DNA from: Piromyces finnis
Lineage: Eukaryota; Neocallimastigomycota; Neocallimastigomycetes; Neocallimastigales; Neocallimastigaceae
NCBI GenBank assembly: GCA_002104945.1
Contig: MCFH01000027.1
Coordinates: forward strand, 549,001 to 613,000
Reading direction: 5' to 3'
Length of the DNA stretch: 64,000 bases
Shown: in pieces, positions 20,490-38,131 of the stretch
Layout: every line of letters begins with the position of its first letter
Position numbering within the stretch: position 1 is the first letter of the stretch
Made by a program: the position numbers and the translations under genes
The notes under the pieces: model-generated
Seen by the model: the letters and a program-made list of their open reading frames with translations, nothing else
Database searches by the model: none
Told to the model about the DNA's origin: nothing

Positions 20490-23400
20490 TTTATATAAAC
20501 GATTCTATAATGATAATAATAATTGAATTATTAATTAAATATTTTTGTTAGTCTTTACATCTTTACATTCTTTTTTTTTATTTTATTTTAAAAAACAATG
20601 TTCTTGTTATTGTTTTAAAATTACTATTATAGTTTTTTAAAAAAAAAAAAAAAAAGAATTTTTATTATTTACTATTATTTCTTTCTTATTTATTTTTTTT
20701 AATATGATAGAAATTATTTCTTTCTTTAAAAAAATTATTTATTTACTTATTTAAATAAATAAATGAAAAATGAATTATCAATCATAGAGGTTTTTTTTTT
20801 TTTTTTAATTAAAATTCTCCTCTTTTTTTTTTTATTTATTTATTTACTTTTTATTATTTTTTTTTTTCTAATAAATATTCTTTATTATTATTAAATTAAT
20901 ATTTATTAAAATATTTATTATACATCAAATAAATAAATATTTTACCTTTCAGTAAACTAGAGTGTAATAGAGACTTGAAATTTAAAAACTAAAAAACAGA
21001 TAAGATGCTTAAAAAAGAAAAGTAATAACAAATATTTTTTTTCTTTTTTTCACAAATGGAGGAGTAGTAATCAAAAAATAAATTAAATAAATATATAAAA
21101 GAATGTAAGATTTATGTTTCTATTTATTTATATATATATATATTTATAATAGAAATTTTAAAAATAAAAGTCTATTCTTTCTATATTAATTATTTTGATT
21201 TTATTTTTCTATTTTAAAAGTTTATTAAGAAAAATGTTTAAATATTTATAATGAAATATTTATTTTCTAATAAAACTTTATTTTTTTTTCTTTCTTTAAA
21301 AAAAGATTTGATTTGATTTGATTTATTTTTAATAAAAGAAAAATAAACTTTTTTATTTATTTATTTTTATATTGAATTTTTCATATTCTTTATTATTAAT
21401 AAATATGAAAATAGAAAATTATATTAATTATTATTTTTTTAATTTTCTGTATTGCATTCAAGATTTATGTATATTGTATTATATTATAATATATTATTGA
21501 ACTAGTAGTAATAAATAAAATAAAAAAACTAAACTTTTTCTATTTATTATTATAAAAAAAAAAAAAAAAGGAATATTTAAAATACAATGGTGCACTTCTT
21601 TCAATATCTTTATCCATTATATTAATTATGTTCACTATTTTTATTATTATTTCATCCAAAATAAACGTCAATCTATATAATATATCCACATTATTTCTTA
21701 ATAATATCCATTTAATAGTTCATTTGTATATTTTTATTATGTATATCTTTTTTTTTTCAAAAATAATTATTATTCATATTATTCCTATTATTTATTCTCT
21801 TTTTTTTTTTTATTTTATTTTATTTTTATTTTATTTTTCTAATTTTTTTTTTAACTCCAATACTTCAATATATGCTGAATCATACCATTCTCTATTACCT
21901 ATTAATAATTAAAAAAAATAATATATATATTTAAAGACTTTAAAAAAAACCAACCTTTTAATAGACGGTATTTTAAATAAATATTTCTTCTATAAGAAAG
22001 TAAAAATTAATTTGATATTTATGCTTTAAACTAATATAAAATAGAGGGGAGGAAAAAGAATTTATTAATACAATAATTTTATAATAATAATAATAATAAT
22101 AATATTGTATTATTGAATATAAAATATTACTTTTTGTTATATAAAAAAAACTAAAATGTATAAAATGATATCAACAAAAAAAAAATATTAATTTTTTTTT
22201 TTTTTTTTGTTATTTTAGTTTTTTGTTATTATTGAATATCGTGTTATGTAATGAATATATATATATATTTTTATTATTTTATTATGAAAAATCAATTCAT
22301 AATAAAATGGATATAATATATTTTGTCCTTTCGTAAATTATATTTATGTTAGGTATAGAAGATTAATATTTTTAAAGGATAAAATAAAAAAGAAAAGAAA
22401 AAGTAAAAAATGGGAAAAAATAAAAAGTTTAAAAAGAATTGTAAATTATTTAACTTCAATTAATTAATTAAAGATTTTTTAAAAAAAAGTTTAATTTTCT
22501 TTATTAAAAAAAAAACCATTATAAAGATATAAAAAGAGTTTTAATTAATAATTAATAAATAATGAAAAAAAAATGAATTAGTGATAATAATTAAAATAAA
22601 TTCATTAATAACTTTTTGTTTTATTCATTTAATAGTAAATTGTATATTAATTATTATTAATAAAAGTATTTATATTTAAAGTTCAATAAATTAAAAGTAA
22701 CTAGTATCCTTCATTAATATAAAATAATAATTAAAAGATAATAATAATTAAAAAATACAAATAAAATTTGGATTAATTAAAAAAAAATAAAAAAAAATAA
22801 ATAATAAATAACAAGAATAATAATTGTTGCAATTGTTATAATTATTTTAAAGTTTTTAATATTTTAAAAATTAGCAATATATTCCTATTTTTCTTAATTA
22901 ATAAATAATCATATATATACATTATTATTTCTCTTTCTTTTTATTATTCTTCATTATTTTAATTATCTATTTAATTAAAAAAAAACAAAAAGTTAAAGTT
23001 TAATAAGGATATATAATGATATAATGATGACTTTATTAAATATATAAAAAAAATAATTTACTAATAATTAATTGAAATAAATAATAATTATATATTAAAG
23101 AAAGTTTTTTTTTTTAACAGAATGAAATAAAAAGAAAAAAATCGATTATTTGAAAATTTAAGCTTTTAACTATTTAATACAAAAATGTAACACAGCATTG
23201 TAAATGGTATTTATGATATTTTACAATAGTGGTATGATTAACAATTAATACTACGTTTAATATACTTTCATTAAATAATGAAAATAGTAATACATTTTGA
23301 TTTTAAATTAGTTTATTATCAATTATGAATTTTGATTTTAAATTAGTTTATTATCAATTATGAATAACATTTTTTTGTTATTTGTTGAAAATGATTAAAG

Positions 23401-26400
23401 CAGTAATGAATATTAAATTATCTTCTTAATGGATATTATCAAAAGAAAACTATTAGATGATAGTTTTTTCCTCTTTCTGAATAATTGAAAATACGATGAT
23501 ATTATTAAAATTAATTTAAAATAAAGAGAATATAATATTCGCATTATTTTTATATTAACTATTATAGGTGATTACTATTAATTAAGAATACCTATCTAAA
23601 CACTTTTCAAAGTTTTTTTTTTTTTTTTTTTTTGATATTGGCATTGTTGGATGGATCATTTATTTTTAAAAAAGAACTTAAATTAATTTCATTTGATTGT
23701 ATTACAATATATAATAATCATTTAATATATTATAATTCAATATATATAGAAATATATATTTACTTTTTATTTTTAAAAAAATTAATTAAAATAATTTAAA
23801 AGAGTAATTTTAATTTTTATTTTAATTAAATAAAAAAATAATATATAGCAATATATTTATATTAATTAAGTAATATGAAAGCAATATACTACAATATATA
23901 GTAAATTAATTAAATATTTCATAAGAAATTAATTAAAAATTATGGATTAATAATAATAAAATGCTAGAAGGAAAGAAATAGGTATTCTTTAAAAAGAAAT
24001 AATTATAATTATTATTATAATAGAGAAAAAAAGAGTTTTTCAATGGTACAGTAAAATAATATATAAAATGATACATATAGATAAAAAAATTAAAATAATT
24101 ATTAAAATATCATAAATATTATATAATAAAATGATCTATTGAAAAAGATGGAATAAATCTATTAGTTTATTTAAATATTAAATGATATAGATGTTAAAAA
24201 AATAAGCATTCCTCTACACTCACATAAAACATAATATTTTTAATTGTAAATGTATAAAGCATTATTTTTCAATTTAGTTTTATATATATATATATATATA
24301 TATATACAAAATTTATTAATTGTGTTACATGTAAAAGAGTTTATATTTATATAAACAACATTTTATTCATTAGTATTATTAAATAAGATTCTTTTTAAAT
24401 TGTAGTAATTTAAATGATTATAATATAAATTGGTGTACTTTTTCCAATTATTAATTATTATGTATTTTAAGCAATGAAAAAATAAAGTAATTATTATTTT
24501 AATTAAAGAAAAAACTATTGATAATACTAATTATAAATTAAAATTGTTAATTTACTTTTTTTTTTCTTTTCAATTACATTTCTTTAAATAATTATTACCT
24601 AATTTAGTTTTGTACTTTTTTTTTTGCATAATTTTGTACAAATGGTAATTTTATTTCTTATTTTTCCACGTGTTGTTTTATAAATTTCTAAAAGGTTAAG
24701 AATTAGTCATTAACTATGAAGTTGTGTAAAATGGCTTAAGAAAATATTATATTTTATTAATTGAAAAAAAAAGAAAAGAAAAATTGTTTAAATAATATTC
24801 TAGAATAAGCTTTTACATTATTTTAAATATTAATATTGATGATTAATATTATTATAAGAAAAAGAATATCAATTACTATTTCGTTAAAGTACTTTATCAT
24901 TTTTTTTTAATATATTTTTAACGTATGTTTTCCATTTTTTTTTTACTCAAGTTTAAGAGAATTACTACTCTTTAATTTTATATTTTTTAAATCCCTGAAT
25001 TATATATCACAAAGGAATAATTTAACTTTTAGACAAATCAGCTTATAGATATGAAATAATAGATTTATCTAACCTTTGTTAATATTTTGGTATTTTTTTT
25101 TATTAAAATAGTTTTATTTATTTTATTTATTTATTTTTTTTTTTTACATTATTATGGAGTTTATTTTAATTATTATAGATATTTAATATTTTGGTACTAT
25201 TGTTTATTAATCTGGATGGTGGTGATGGTGGCATTTATGAATTTTTGGTCTTATCTATCTTTTTTAATTTTTTTAATGGTTAGAGTAATGAATGTATCAT
25301 CCCTAGAATCATGTATATTCTTGATTTATTATTAATTAAATTTTGATGGAATGAAATGATTGGTTGCTTTGATCTATGAATTTATTTTTATGTTTAACCA
25401 AAAGAAAAAACAAGCATATCTTGGTGAAAATGGGAAATGTGACGTGGAAAAAAAAAAGAGAAACGGAAACACTCATTAAGATTAGAATTCAATAGAAAAT
25501 TTTAAAGAAAATAGTAAATAGATAAATATAAAATAGTTTTATAGAGTAAAAAATAATAATAAAAAATAAAGAAAAAGATAAAACATATACAAAAAAAAAA
25601 AAAGAAAGGCATTATAAACTAGTTTGAAAAGAAGAATGATAAAGTGTAATCAAAAGCAATAAGATATTAATATTTTTTTATATGGAAAAGTTTGTTGAAC
25701 TATTAATTATATTTTAAGATAAAATGGATCATTTTTATAATATTAAAAATGGGAATGATAAAACATATTTAAAGTATTAAAATATTAATAATATATATAT
25801 ATATTATTTATTATTTATATTTATTTTTAAAAGTTCAGTAAAAAATAAACAAACGAATAAAATGTAAAGATTCGATTTTCTTTTTGATTTTACTTTTGTG
25901 ATATAAATATATACATTTCGATAGTCAAATATTTATATATATATTTTATTTTTTAACTTTTGAATTAAAATTGATGAAGCTAAAACATCAAATTTGTTGA
26001 TTATTTTTTACTGTTTCGAAATTCAAGGTAACTTTTTAAAGTATAATTAATTTGTAATTAATTTTTAAATCTAATAATAATTAAAATTTTTAAATTAGAT
26101 AAAATTTGATGAACTATTTTTTTATTATTATTTTTTATGAATAACAGTTGTTATTATTATTTTTATAAAAGTTTTTTTTATCATTATTAAACCTTTTTGA
26201 AATATATTATTAATTTTTCTCCTTTCATATACCTTATGCATACCTTTTTTTTTTTTTGTGAAAGTATTAATTTTTATGGAGGTTAAAATAAATTTAATAT
26301 GATTAATTTTTATTATAAATTAAATTTGGCTGAGATTAAAAAAGGTTATTTCTTTATTAATTAAAATTTATAACTCAGATTTTATATTGAAAGGCTCTTC

Positions 26401-28319
26401 TTTATTTATTATTTTAGGTATGTTTAAATCTTTATAAATATATTATTAAAATAATTATGATTTATAATAATTTTATTGAAACCTTTTCGTGGGTTATATC
26501 TATTAGACTAATTAAAAAAGAAAAATATTTTTCGAAATGAATTAAAACTGTAATACAAAAAAAAAAAAAAAAGATATGATTTATTATGGAGATAATTTAT
26601 AAAAATATTTTAAATTAAAAACAATATATTTATTTTTTTTTGAATCGAGAATAAAGAATGAAATAGTATAGTCTTTTTTAAAAAAAAACTTTAATTTGCA
26701 CACAAAAATTGTTACGTTTGTGGTATAGAAGTTTTAATATAGAGTTTAATTTTTTTTTTTTTTTTTTTTAGTTAATATTAAAATATATTTTTGGAGTCTA
26801 TTTATCGATTTATTACAATTATATATTTAGTAAAGAAAAAGTATTATTATTTAAAGCTATTGGTTAATATTTTTATTTCAAAAAAATTATATACAAGATA
26901 TTTTAATAAATAAAGTTTTATTCCCTAAACAACTATTTGAATATCTTAAAATAATTAACTTTTTTTTTTTTTTCCTTTTATAATAATCTAATAAATAATT
27001 TTTTTTTCTTTTATAAAGTTTTTAAAATAAAGTAATTTAATTTATATACTACATTGATTATATATTATTGAATATATATATATTTTAAAACATTCCACAT
27101 AATATTAATATTGATGTAATTTAGGTTCAATTGTCCTTTTTTACTTTTGTATATTATATTTTTTTACAGAAATTTAAAAATAAATATCATTACTATGTAG
27201 TATCTATTTTATTATTGTATTAAACTTTAAAATAACTTTTAATTATAGTGATAATCCTAAATTGAATTATGACAATACTATAAAGGGTTAATATAATCGG
27301 TTATTAATAAAAAAAGTATAATGCTGTATAATAAATATCTAAAATAATACAATAAAAAAATAAAAAGAGTTTTAATAAGTTCAAGATGGGGAAATATATT
27401 TTTATAGAATAAAGAATGGTTTAAAATAGATTTCATTTTAATGTAGTGTAAAGGTTATATATGAATTTAAATAAAAAAGATGAATGATGAAATAAACAAT
27501 GTTAAATGAAAAAAAAATAATATATTAATTATAATTAAATAATATATAAAAAAAATATATATAAAAAAGAATATTCATTTCAATTATAGATAGGCTTTTT
27601 TTATTATAAAGTTAAAAGAGTTGATGAAATATAAAGTTTATGAGAAATTTATTTCACACACACAATAACTAGTTTATTTTACTATTATAATAATAATATG
27701 ATAATAATTAGTTGAAATAATTTTTTTTTTTTTTTTTTTTAAAATATAAAATTTGTGATTATGTACTTATTCTTAATAATGTTTTTTTTTTCCTTTAATT
27801 AATACTTTTTTTTTTTTTTTGTATGTGATATATTTTATTGCTTATTTATATCTGTTTATCCTATCCATTTTTCCATGTCCATTTACAAAACTCTATTTTA
27901 TAGAAAAGAAAAATAATAATAATTTTAATTTTTTCTTTCTTTCTATTTTTTTTTTTTTATTATTATTATTATTATTTTTTATTTAAATTTAAATATCCAT
28001 TTTGAATGTACAGTTTTTGAAACCTTTTTTTTAATTTATTCTATTTTTTTTTATTAAAAATGCATATTTTTTATTCATAATAAATTATTTAATATATATG
28101 CCATATCTATTCATTTATTCATAGTATTATTTATTCATCTTTTTAATTAATTATTATTAGAATCAATTATAATGTTTTAAAATGTTTTAAAATAGGCTTT
28201 TTTTTTTTTTTTTTTTTTATAATAAAGCAGGTTACTATTTATTTATAAATTGGGTGCAATCACTAAAACTATAGGTTAATTATTATACAATATCTAAAGT
28301 AAAAAAAAAACCCTTTTTG

Positions 28320-28365
<46 letters not shown>

Positions 28366-28589
28366 TTTTTTTAATAATAATATATATATTTTGAAAAAAA
28401 AAAAAGACATATAGTATATAAATATACTATTATAAAAAAATATTAATATAAAGATTAAAATAAAAAATTAATAAAAACAAATATAATAAACTTATTCCTC
28501 ATAGTAAAATATATGTTTATAGAAAGTTATAAATATTTTTTATTTTTTAAATAAAAAAAGAGTGTACCATAGTAATAATAATAATAATA
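20490..28589. other. about 8.1 kb AT-rich region without a recognisable gene
   Basis: This is almost entirely A/T with poly(T), poly(A) and AAT runs. It contains a 35-bp tandem duplication (23295-23364), a short inverted repeat near 23196-23230 and a slightly less AT-rich patch near 25190-25490. No tRNA-like or rRNA-like segment was seen. Hydrophobic open frames at 21628-21912 and 25087-25335 are composed of the same biased codons as the background. The promoters of vigilin (left end) and the DENN gene (right end) must lie here. Confidence 0.55.
23295..23364. repeat. 35-bp perfect tandem duplication
   Basis: Two adjacent identical copies, 23295-23329 and 23330-23364, beginning TTTTGATTTTAAATTAG and ending ATCAATTATGAA. 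It lies in non-coding DNA, probably a recent slippage or repair event. Confidence 0.9.
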
Positions 28590-34312
<5,723 letters not shown>

Positions 34313-34682
34313 AAAAAAGGTAAACAGTTCAATATCACAATTTGAAAATTTAAAACATAATAAAAAAAAAAAAAAAAGAGTAAAAATTCAATATTTGTAA
34401 AAGGTGCATTCATATTTTAATGTTAATAAAGATAAAAAAAAAAAAAAAAATTAAAAGTATGTAAATATATAATATATATAATTGAAAATTTGATAACAAT
34501 AATAATTTTTTTTTTTTTTTTTTTGTTTTTAAAACCTTTCTTTTTATTATTTTATTATTACTTCTTTACATGAAAATATAACATTATACTTTATTTTTTT
34601 TTAGTATTATGCGATGATATATTGTATACTAAATAAATTATTAAAAAAAAAAACTATTTATTATATAATATATATATTTTTC

Positions 34683-34726
<44 letters not shown>

Positions 34727-35458
34727 TATTTAAAAACATTACAAATATTATGTTTATTTAACTAGACAAATATAATTTAAGATGATGTGAATGAAAAAAG
34801 TGTGTGGGGTGTGTGTGCCAGAAATAAATAAAAATATATTGAAATTGAATATTTTTTTAAAACTTAAATGTTTATACTTAATATTTAACTAAAATAAAAA
34901 AAATAAACTAAATTAATATATTATTATATATACTTAAAAAAAAAAAAATCTCAAATTATTTGCAGAAGGGGAGGAGAAAGGTGAATGAATGAATTATTTA
35001 TAAAGATATTGTCAGGTGTAAAATAAATAATAATAATAAAAAAAAATAGGAAAAAAAAAAAAATTAAACAAGGGTTTTTGTTTTGTTTTTCTTTTTTTTT
35101 TTTTTTTTTTTTTTTATAAAACTTTTTTTTTTTTATTAAGATTATTTTATTATTAATTAATTAAAAAAAAAAATATTAACTTATATATAATCAATATATA
35201 TAAATTATTATTATTATTACTATTACTATTAATTATTTTAAAGTTTAACTTTTTTTTTTTTTTGTTTTTTTTTTCGTTTTTTTTTTTTTCGTTTTTTACT
35301 TTTTTTTTTTTTGTAAATTTTAAATTTTTATATTAATTTTATTTTTACTTTTTTCTTTTTCGTTTTTGTTCTTAAGGTGTAAACTTTTTTTTTTTCATAT
35401 TAAAAAACTTCAATTTCTTTGTTTATACAGAAAACCAATTAAAAATTGTTTATAATAC
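34313..35458. other. intergenic DNA between convergent genes
   Basis: Very AT-rich DNA between the plus-strand DENN gene and the minus-strand Asn-rich gene. It has a GTGTG run near 34801-34818 and many T tracts. It should hold both 3' UTRs. No gene is seen. Confidence 0.6.
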
Positions 35459-38131
35459 TTAGGATAATACTGGATGTTGCATAGATAAAGAAAACATATT
35501 ATTATTATTTGAATTACTAGAAAAAGCATCAGATGTCATTTGCATATCTATATTGTAGGAATTGAAATTTTTATCTTCAAGAAAATTTATCAGTGGTGAT
35601 TCTTCTAAAGATTGATGTTCTACAGCATTTGAACTTTCAAAGTTATTTAATGCAGTTAAATCCGTGGTATTATTAATAAAATCATATACATTTTTATCAT
35701 CAAACAACTTATATAGGTTTTCATCAGAGATGTTATTATTTAGAAAAATAGAATTATTGGTAGTTTTTGATGTTGGTATTAATGAAGCCTTGCCATTAGT
35801 GTTGGGTGGAAAAACATTTGGATCCATTTTTTTATCCCTATCAACATCATTTTCATTATTATTAGAGTTTGAATTATTTATTGACGTTATACCACTACTT
35901 AATAAAGCTGAGGCATCATGAAAATTTTGACTTTGACCCAAAGATAATTTAGAAAAATCATCATTGATACTATTTCCACTTACGGTAGGTGAATTTTTTT
36001 GCTTCTCAAAAGCAAATAAGCTTAAGGGATTGGTATTTTTTGATTCATCATCAAGTAATAATTTTGTTACATTAGGACGACCAATAGCACCAATATTTGG
36101 TGATGGAATTTGTGTTGTTGAAGCATTAGAAATTGAAGTGTAAGCAGGAAGAATAGATTGCGATTTTTGTACAGAATTATTATTACATAGGGAAGACATC
36201 ATTGAATTTAATTGATTATTATAAAAAATTGGTCGTTGCTGTTCCATCACAGATGAAATAGCTTTACCATTTTGTCCTGGGTAAAAATTGGGTTCACTGA
36301 AACCAAAACTTGGAGAATTTGGCATAGATTTTGAGCTATACTTACTTTGTTGAAGATCATACGAAGCGTTATCATTTATGATGTTAGATGGACTTATGTC
36401 ATTAATATTCATAATTGGATAGAGTCCTGGTGATGCGTTATTAATCATAAATCCAGAATTACCATTTCCATTACTACTATTGGAAAAGCTTGGAGATGGG
36501 GATGGCATACCCCTTCCAATTAAATTATTTGATTGATTCTTTTTATATGCCATTTGACTTTTTTCTAAATTTATACCAGCCATTCCACCAATACCAATAT
36601 ATGGAGAACTAGATGGAGTTGTATTGAATTTTGGTAAATTAACATTTGCATTATTACTACCATTTTCACTTATGAATGGTGATGCCATATTAGCTTTTGA
36701 ATTGCCAAGATATGGAGAAGATGGTGTAGGTACATTTAGGGTAATAACCTTATTAGTATTAACATATGGAGTAGGTAGGTTATTCATAGTACCTATAGTA
36801 TTTGGAGAATCATTAAGAGAATACTTTCTGAAAGGTTGATTTTGTAAAGGTAAAATACCATCATTTTGTTTTGGGGATGAATGGTTTGATGAGGAAGAAG
36901 TAAATAATGGAGATTGCATTGCATAGTCATTCATATTAATATCATTATTCAAATAAGCTGGTGGTAAATTTGTAGCATTAATCATATTATTCGAAAAAAG
37001 AGATGTTTCCTTTTCGTTAAGATCCCCAGTACTTGTGTTCATACAAAGCTTTGAAAAATAATCATTCATAATTTGACTTTCTGCAATTCTTTGATTTAAT
37101 TCTTCAGAGGATGGAATACGATTATTAAAGAAAGAACCGTTTGTATTAAAAGCACCCATCGGTGAATTTGGACAACTATTAATATCATAATAAGCCAAAT
37201 CGTTTGTAATAAGACGGTTATTTTCGAAAATTCTTGAATTTGAATTTTTTGCAGCTATACTACCTAAATTAATACTTTTTCTAGCCGTTGCAGCAATACC
37301 ATTCATGAATGTAGTTGGTGAACTGATTGGTGAAAGGATATTTGATACATTATTTGAATTATTCATATCATAAGCTCTAAGAGCATTTAATGATGGACTA
37401 TTATTAATTTCCATAGATGTCTTTAATGTAGGTATATTAGTCATATTTGGATTGCTAACCATATCATAATTATGGAATGTATTAAAGTATGGACTATTGT
37501 CATAATTTCTACTATAGAGATTGGGGCTTGATAGATCAAGACGTTTATTATTAAAATTGTTGTTGTTATTGTTGTTATTATTAACAGGTTGATTTTGAAG
37601 ACTATCATAACTATACTTTCTGAAATCAGTATTTATCATAAGATTTAAATTATCATTTTTTTTAGTATTATTATTATTACTGACTCTTCTCATGAGTACT
37701 GATAATGCTTGTTGTCTTTGAGAGACTTTATTGTTAGCAAGAAGATACTCATCTGCACTTCCTTTACGTAAACTATTTACATTATCACCATTGACAATAT
37801 TATTTGTTCTTTTACGAAGTAAATGTATTGCAGCTGATCTTTTTTGTTCTGCTTCAGTTGGATATGGTTTTGGACTTAAGGGTTCGTTATTTGCTAATAT
37901 GTTACCATATTTCTTATTAACTTCATAATTTGTTTCCAATACTTCTAATAATTTTTTTTGTAATTTCTCAATATGTTGAGGTAAAGGAACATTATTTTGT
38001 ATTGGTTTTTTTCCTTCATTTTTTATAGTCATACCATCTGTATATGAATATCTTCTTGTATTATCACTATTGAAAAATGGTATTAACTTTTTCATAGGAG
38101 CATCATTCATTATTCGTTTATTAGAATACAT
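35459..38131 (-). CDS. Asn/Ser-rich low-complexity protein, 890 aa, unknown function
   Basis: No family is recognised. The single long frame is intronless, starts at the ATG at 38131 and ends SMQHPVLS. Only the first 150 residues look structured. They include a helical segment (HIEKLQKKLLEVLETNYEV) and two similar short stretches, EQKRSAAIHLLRKRTNN and RQQALSVLMRRVSNN. The rest is Asn/Ser/Pro-rich and probably disordered. Three related basic-Ser motifs stand out: RRYSYTD near residue 26, RKYSYDS near 172 and RKYSLND near 436. These look like AGC-kinase or 14-3-3 sites. SP sites are frequent (NSPSLNALRAYD, NSPSFGF). This organisation is common in fungal regulators of transcription or mRNA fate, but the role is not shown by the sequence. 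Confidence 0.8.
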   Translation of the reverse strand: MYSNKRIMNDAPMKKLIPFFNSDNTRRYSYTDGMTIKNEGKKPIQNNVPLPQHIEKLQKKLLEVLETNYEVNKKYGNILANNEPLSPKPYPTEAEQKRSAAIHLLRKRTNNIVNGDNVNSLRKGSADEYLLANNKVSQRQQALSVLMRRVSNNNNTKKNDNLNLMINTDFRKYSYDSLQNQPVNNNNNNNNNFNNKRLDLSSPNLYSRNYDNSPYFNTFHNYDMVSNPNMTNIPTLKTSMEINNSPSLNALRAYDMNNSNNVSNILSPISSPTTFMNGIAATARKSINLGSIAAKNSNSRIFENNRLITNDLAYYDINSCPNSPMGAFNTNGSFFNNRIPSSEELNQRIAESQIMNDYFSKLCMNTSTGDLNEKETSLFSNNMINATNLPPAYLNNDINMNDYAMQSPLFTSSSSNHSSPKQNDGILPLQNQPFRKYSLNDSPNTIGTMNNLPTPYVNTNKVITLNVPTPSSPYLGNSKANMASPFISENGSNNANVNLPKFNTTPSSSPYIGIGGMAGINLEKSQMAYKKNQSNNLIGRGMPSPSPSFSNSSNGNGNSGFMINNASPGLYPIMNINDISPSNIINDNASYDLQQSKYSSKSMPNSPSFGFSEPNFYPGQNGKAISSVMEQQRPIFYNNQLNSMMSSLCNNNSVQKSQSILPAYTSISNASTTQIPSPNIGAIGRPNVTKLLLDDESKNTNPLSLFAFEKQKNSPTVSGNSINDDFSKLSLGQSQNFHDASALLSSGITSINNSNSNNNENDVDRDKKMDPNVFPPNTNGKASLIPTSKTTNNSIFLNNNISDENLYKLFDDKNVYDFINNTTDLTALNNFESSNAVEHQSLEESPLINFLEDKNFNSYNIDMQMTSDAFSSNSNNNNMFSLSMQHPVLS

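Noticed and set aside
21628-21912. 94-aa hydrophobic frame
   Set aside because: Ile, Phe and Tyr codons reflect the AT-rich background. There is no family resemblance and no clear splice or start context.
25087-25335. 82-aa hydrophobic frame in a slightly GC-richer patch
   Set aside because: The composition is explained by T-rich DNA and no motif is seen. The patch itself is mentioned in the intergenic entry.
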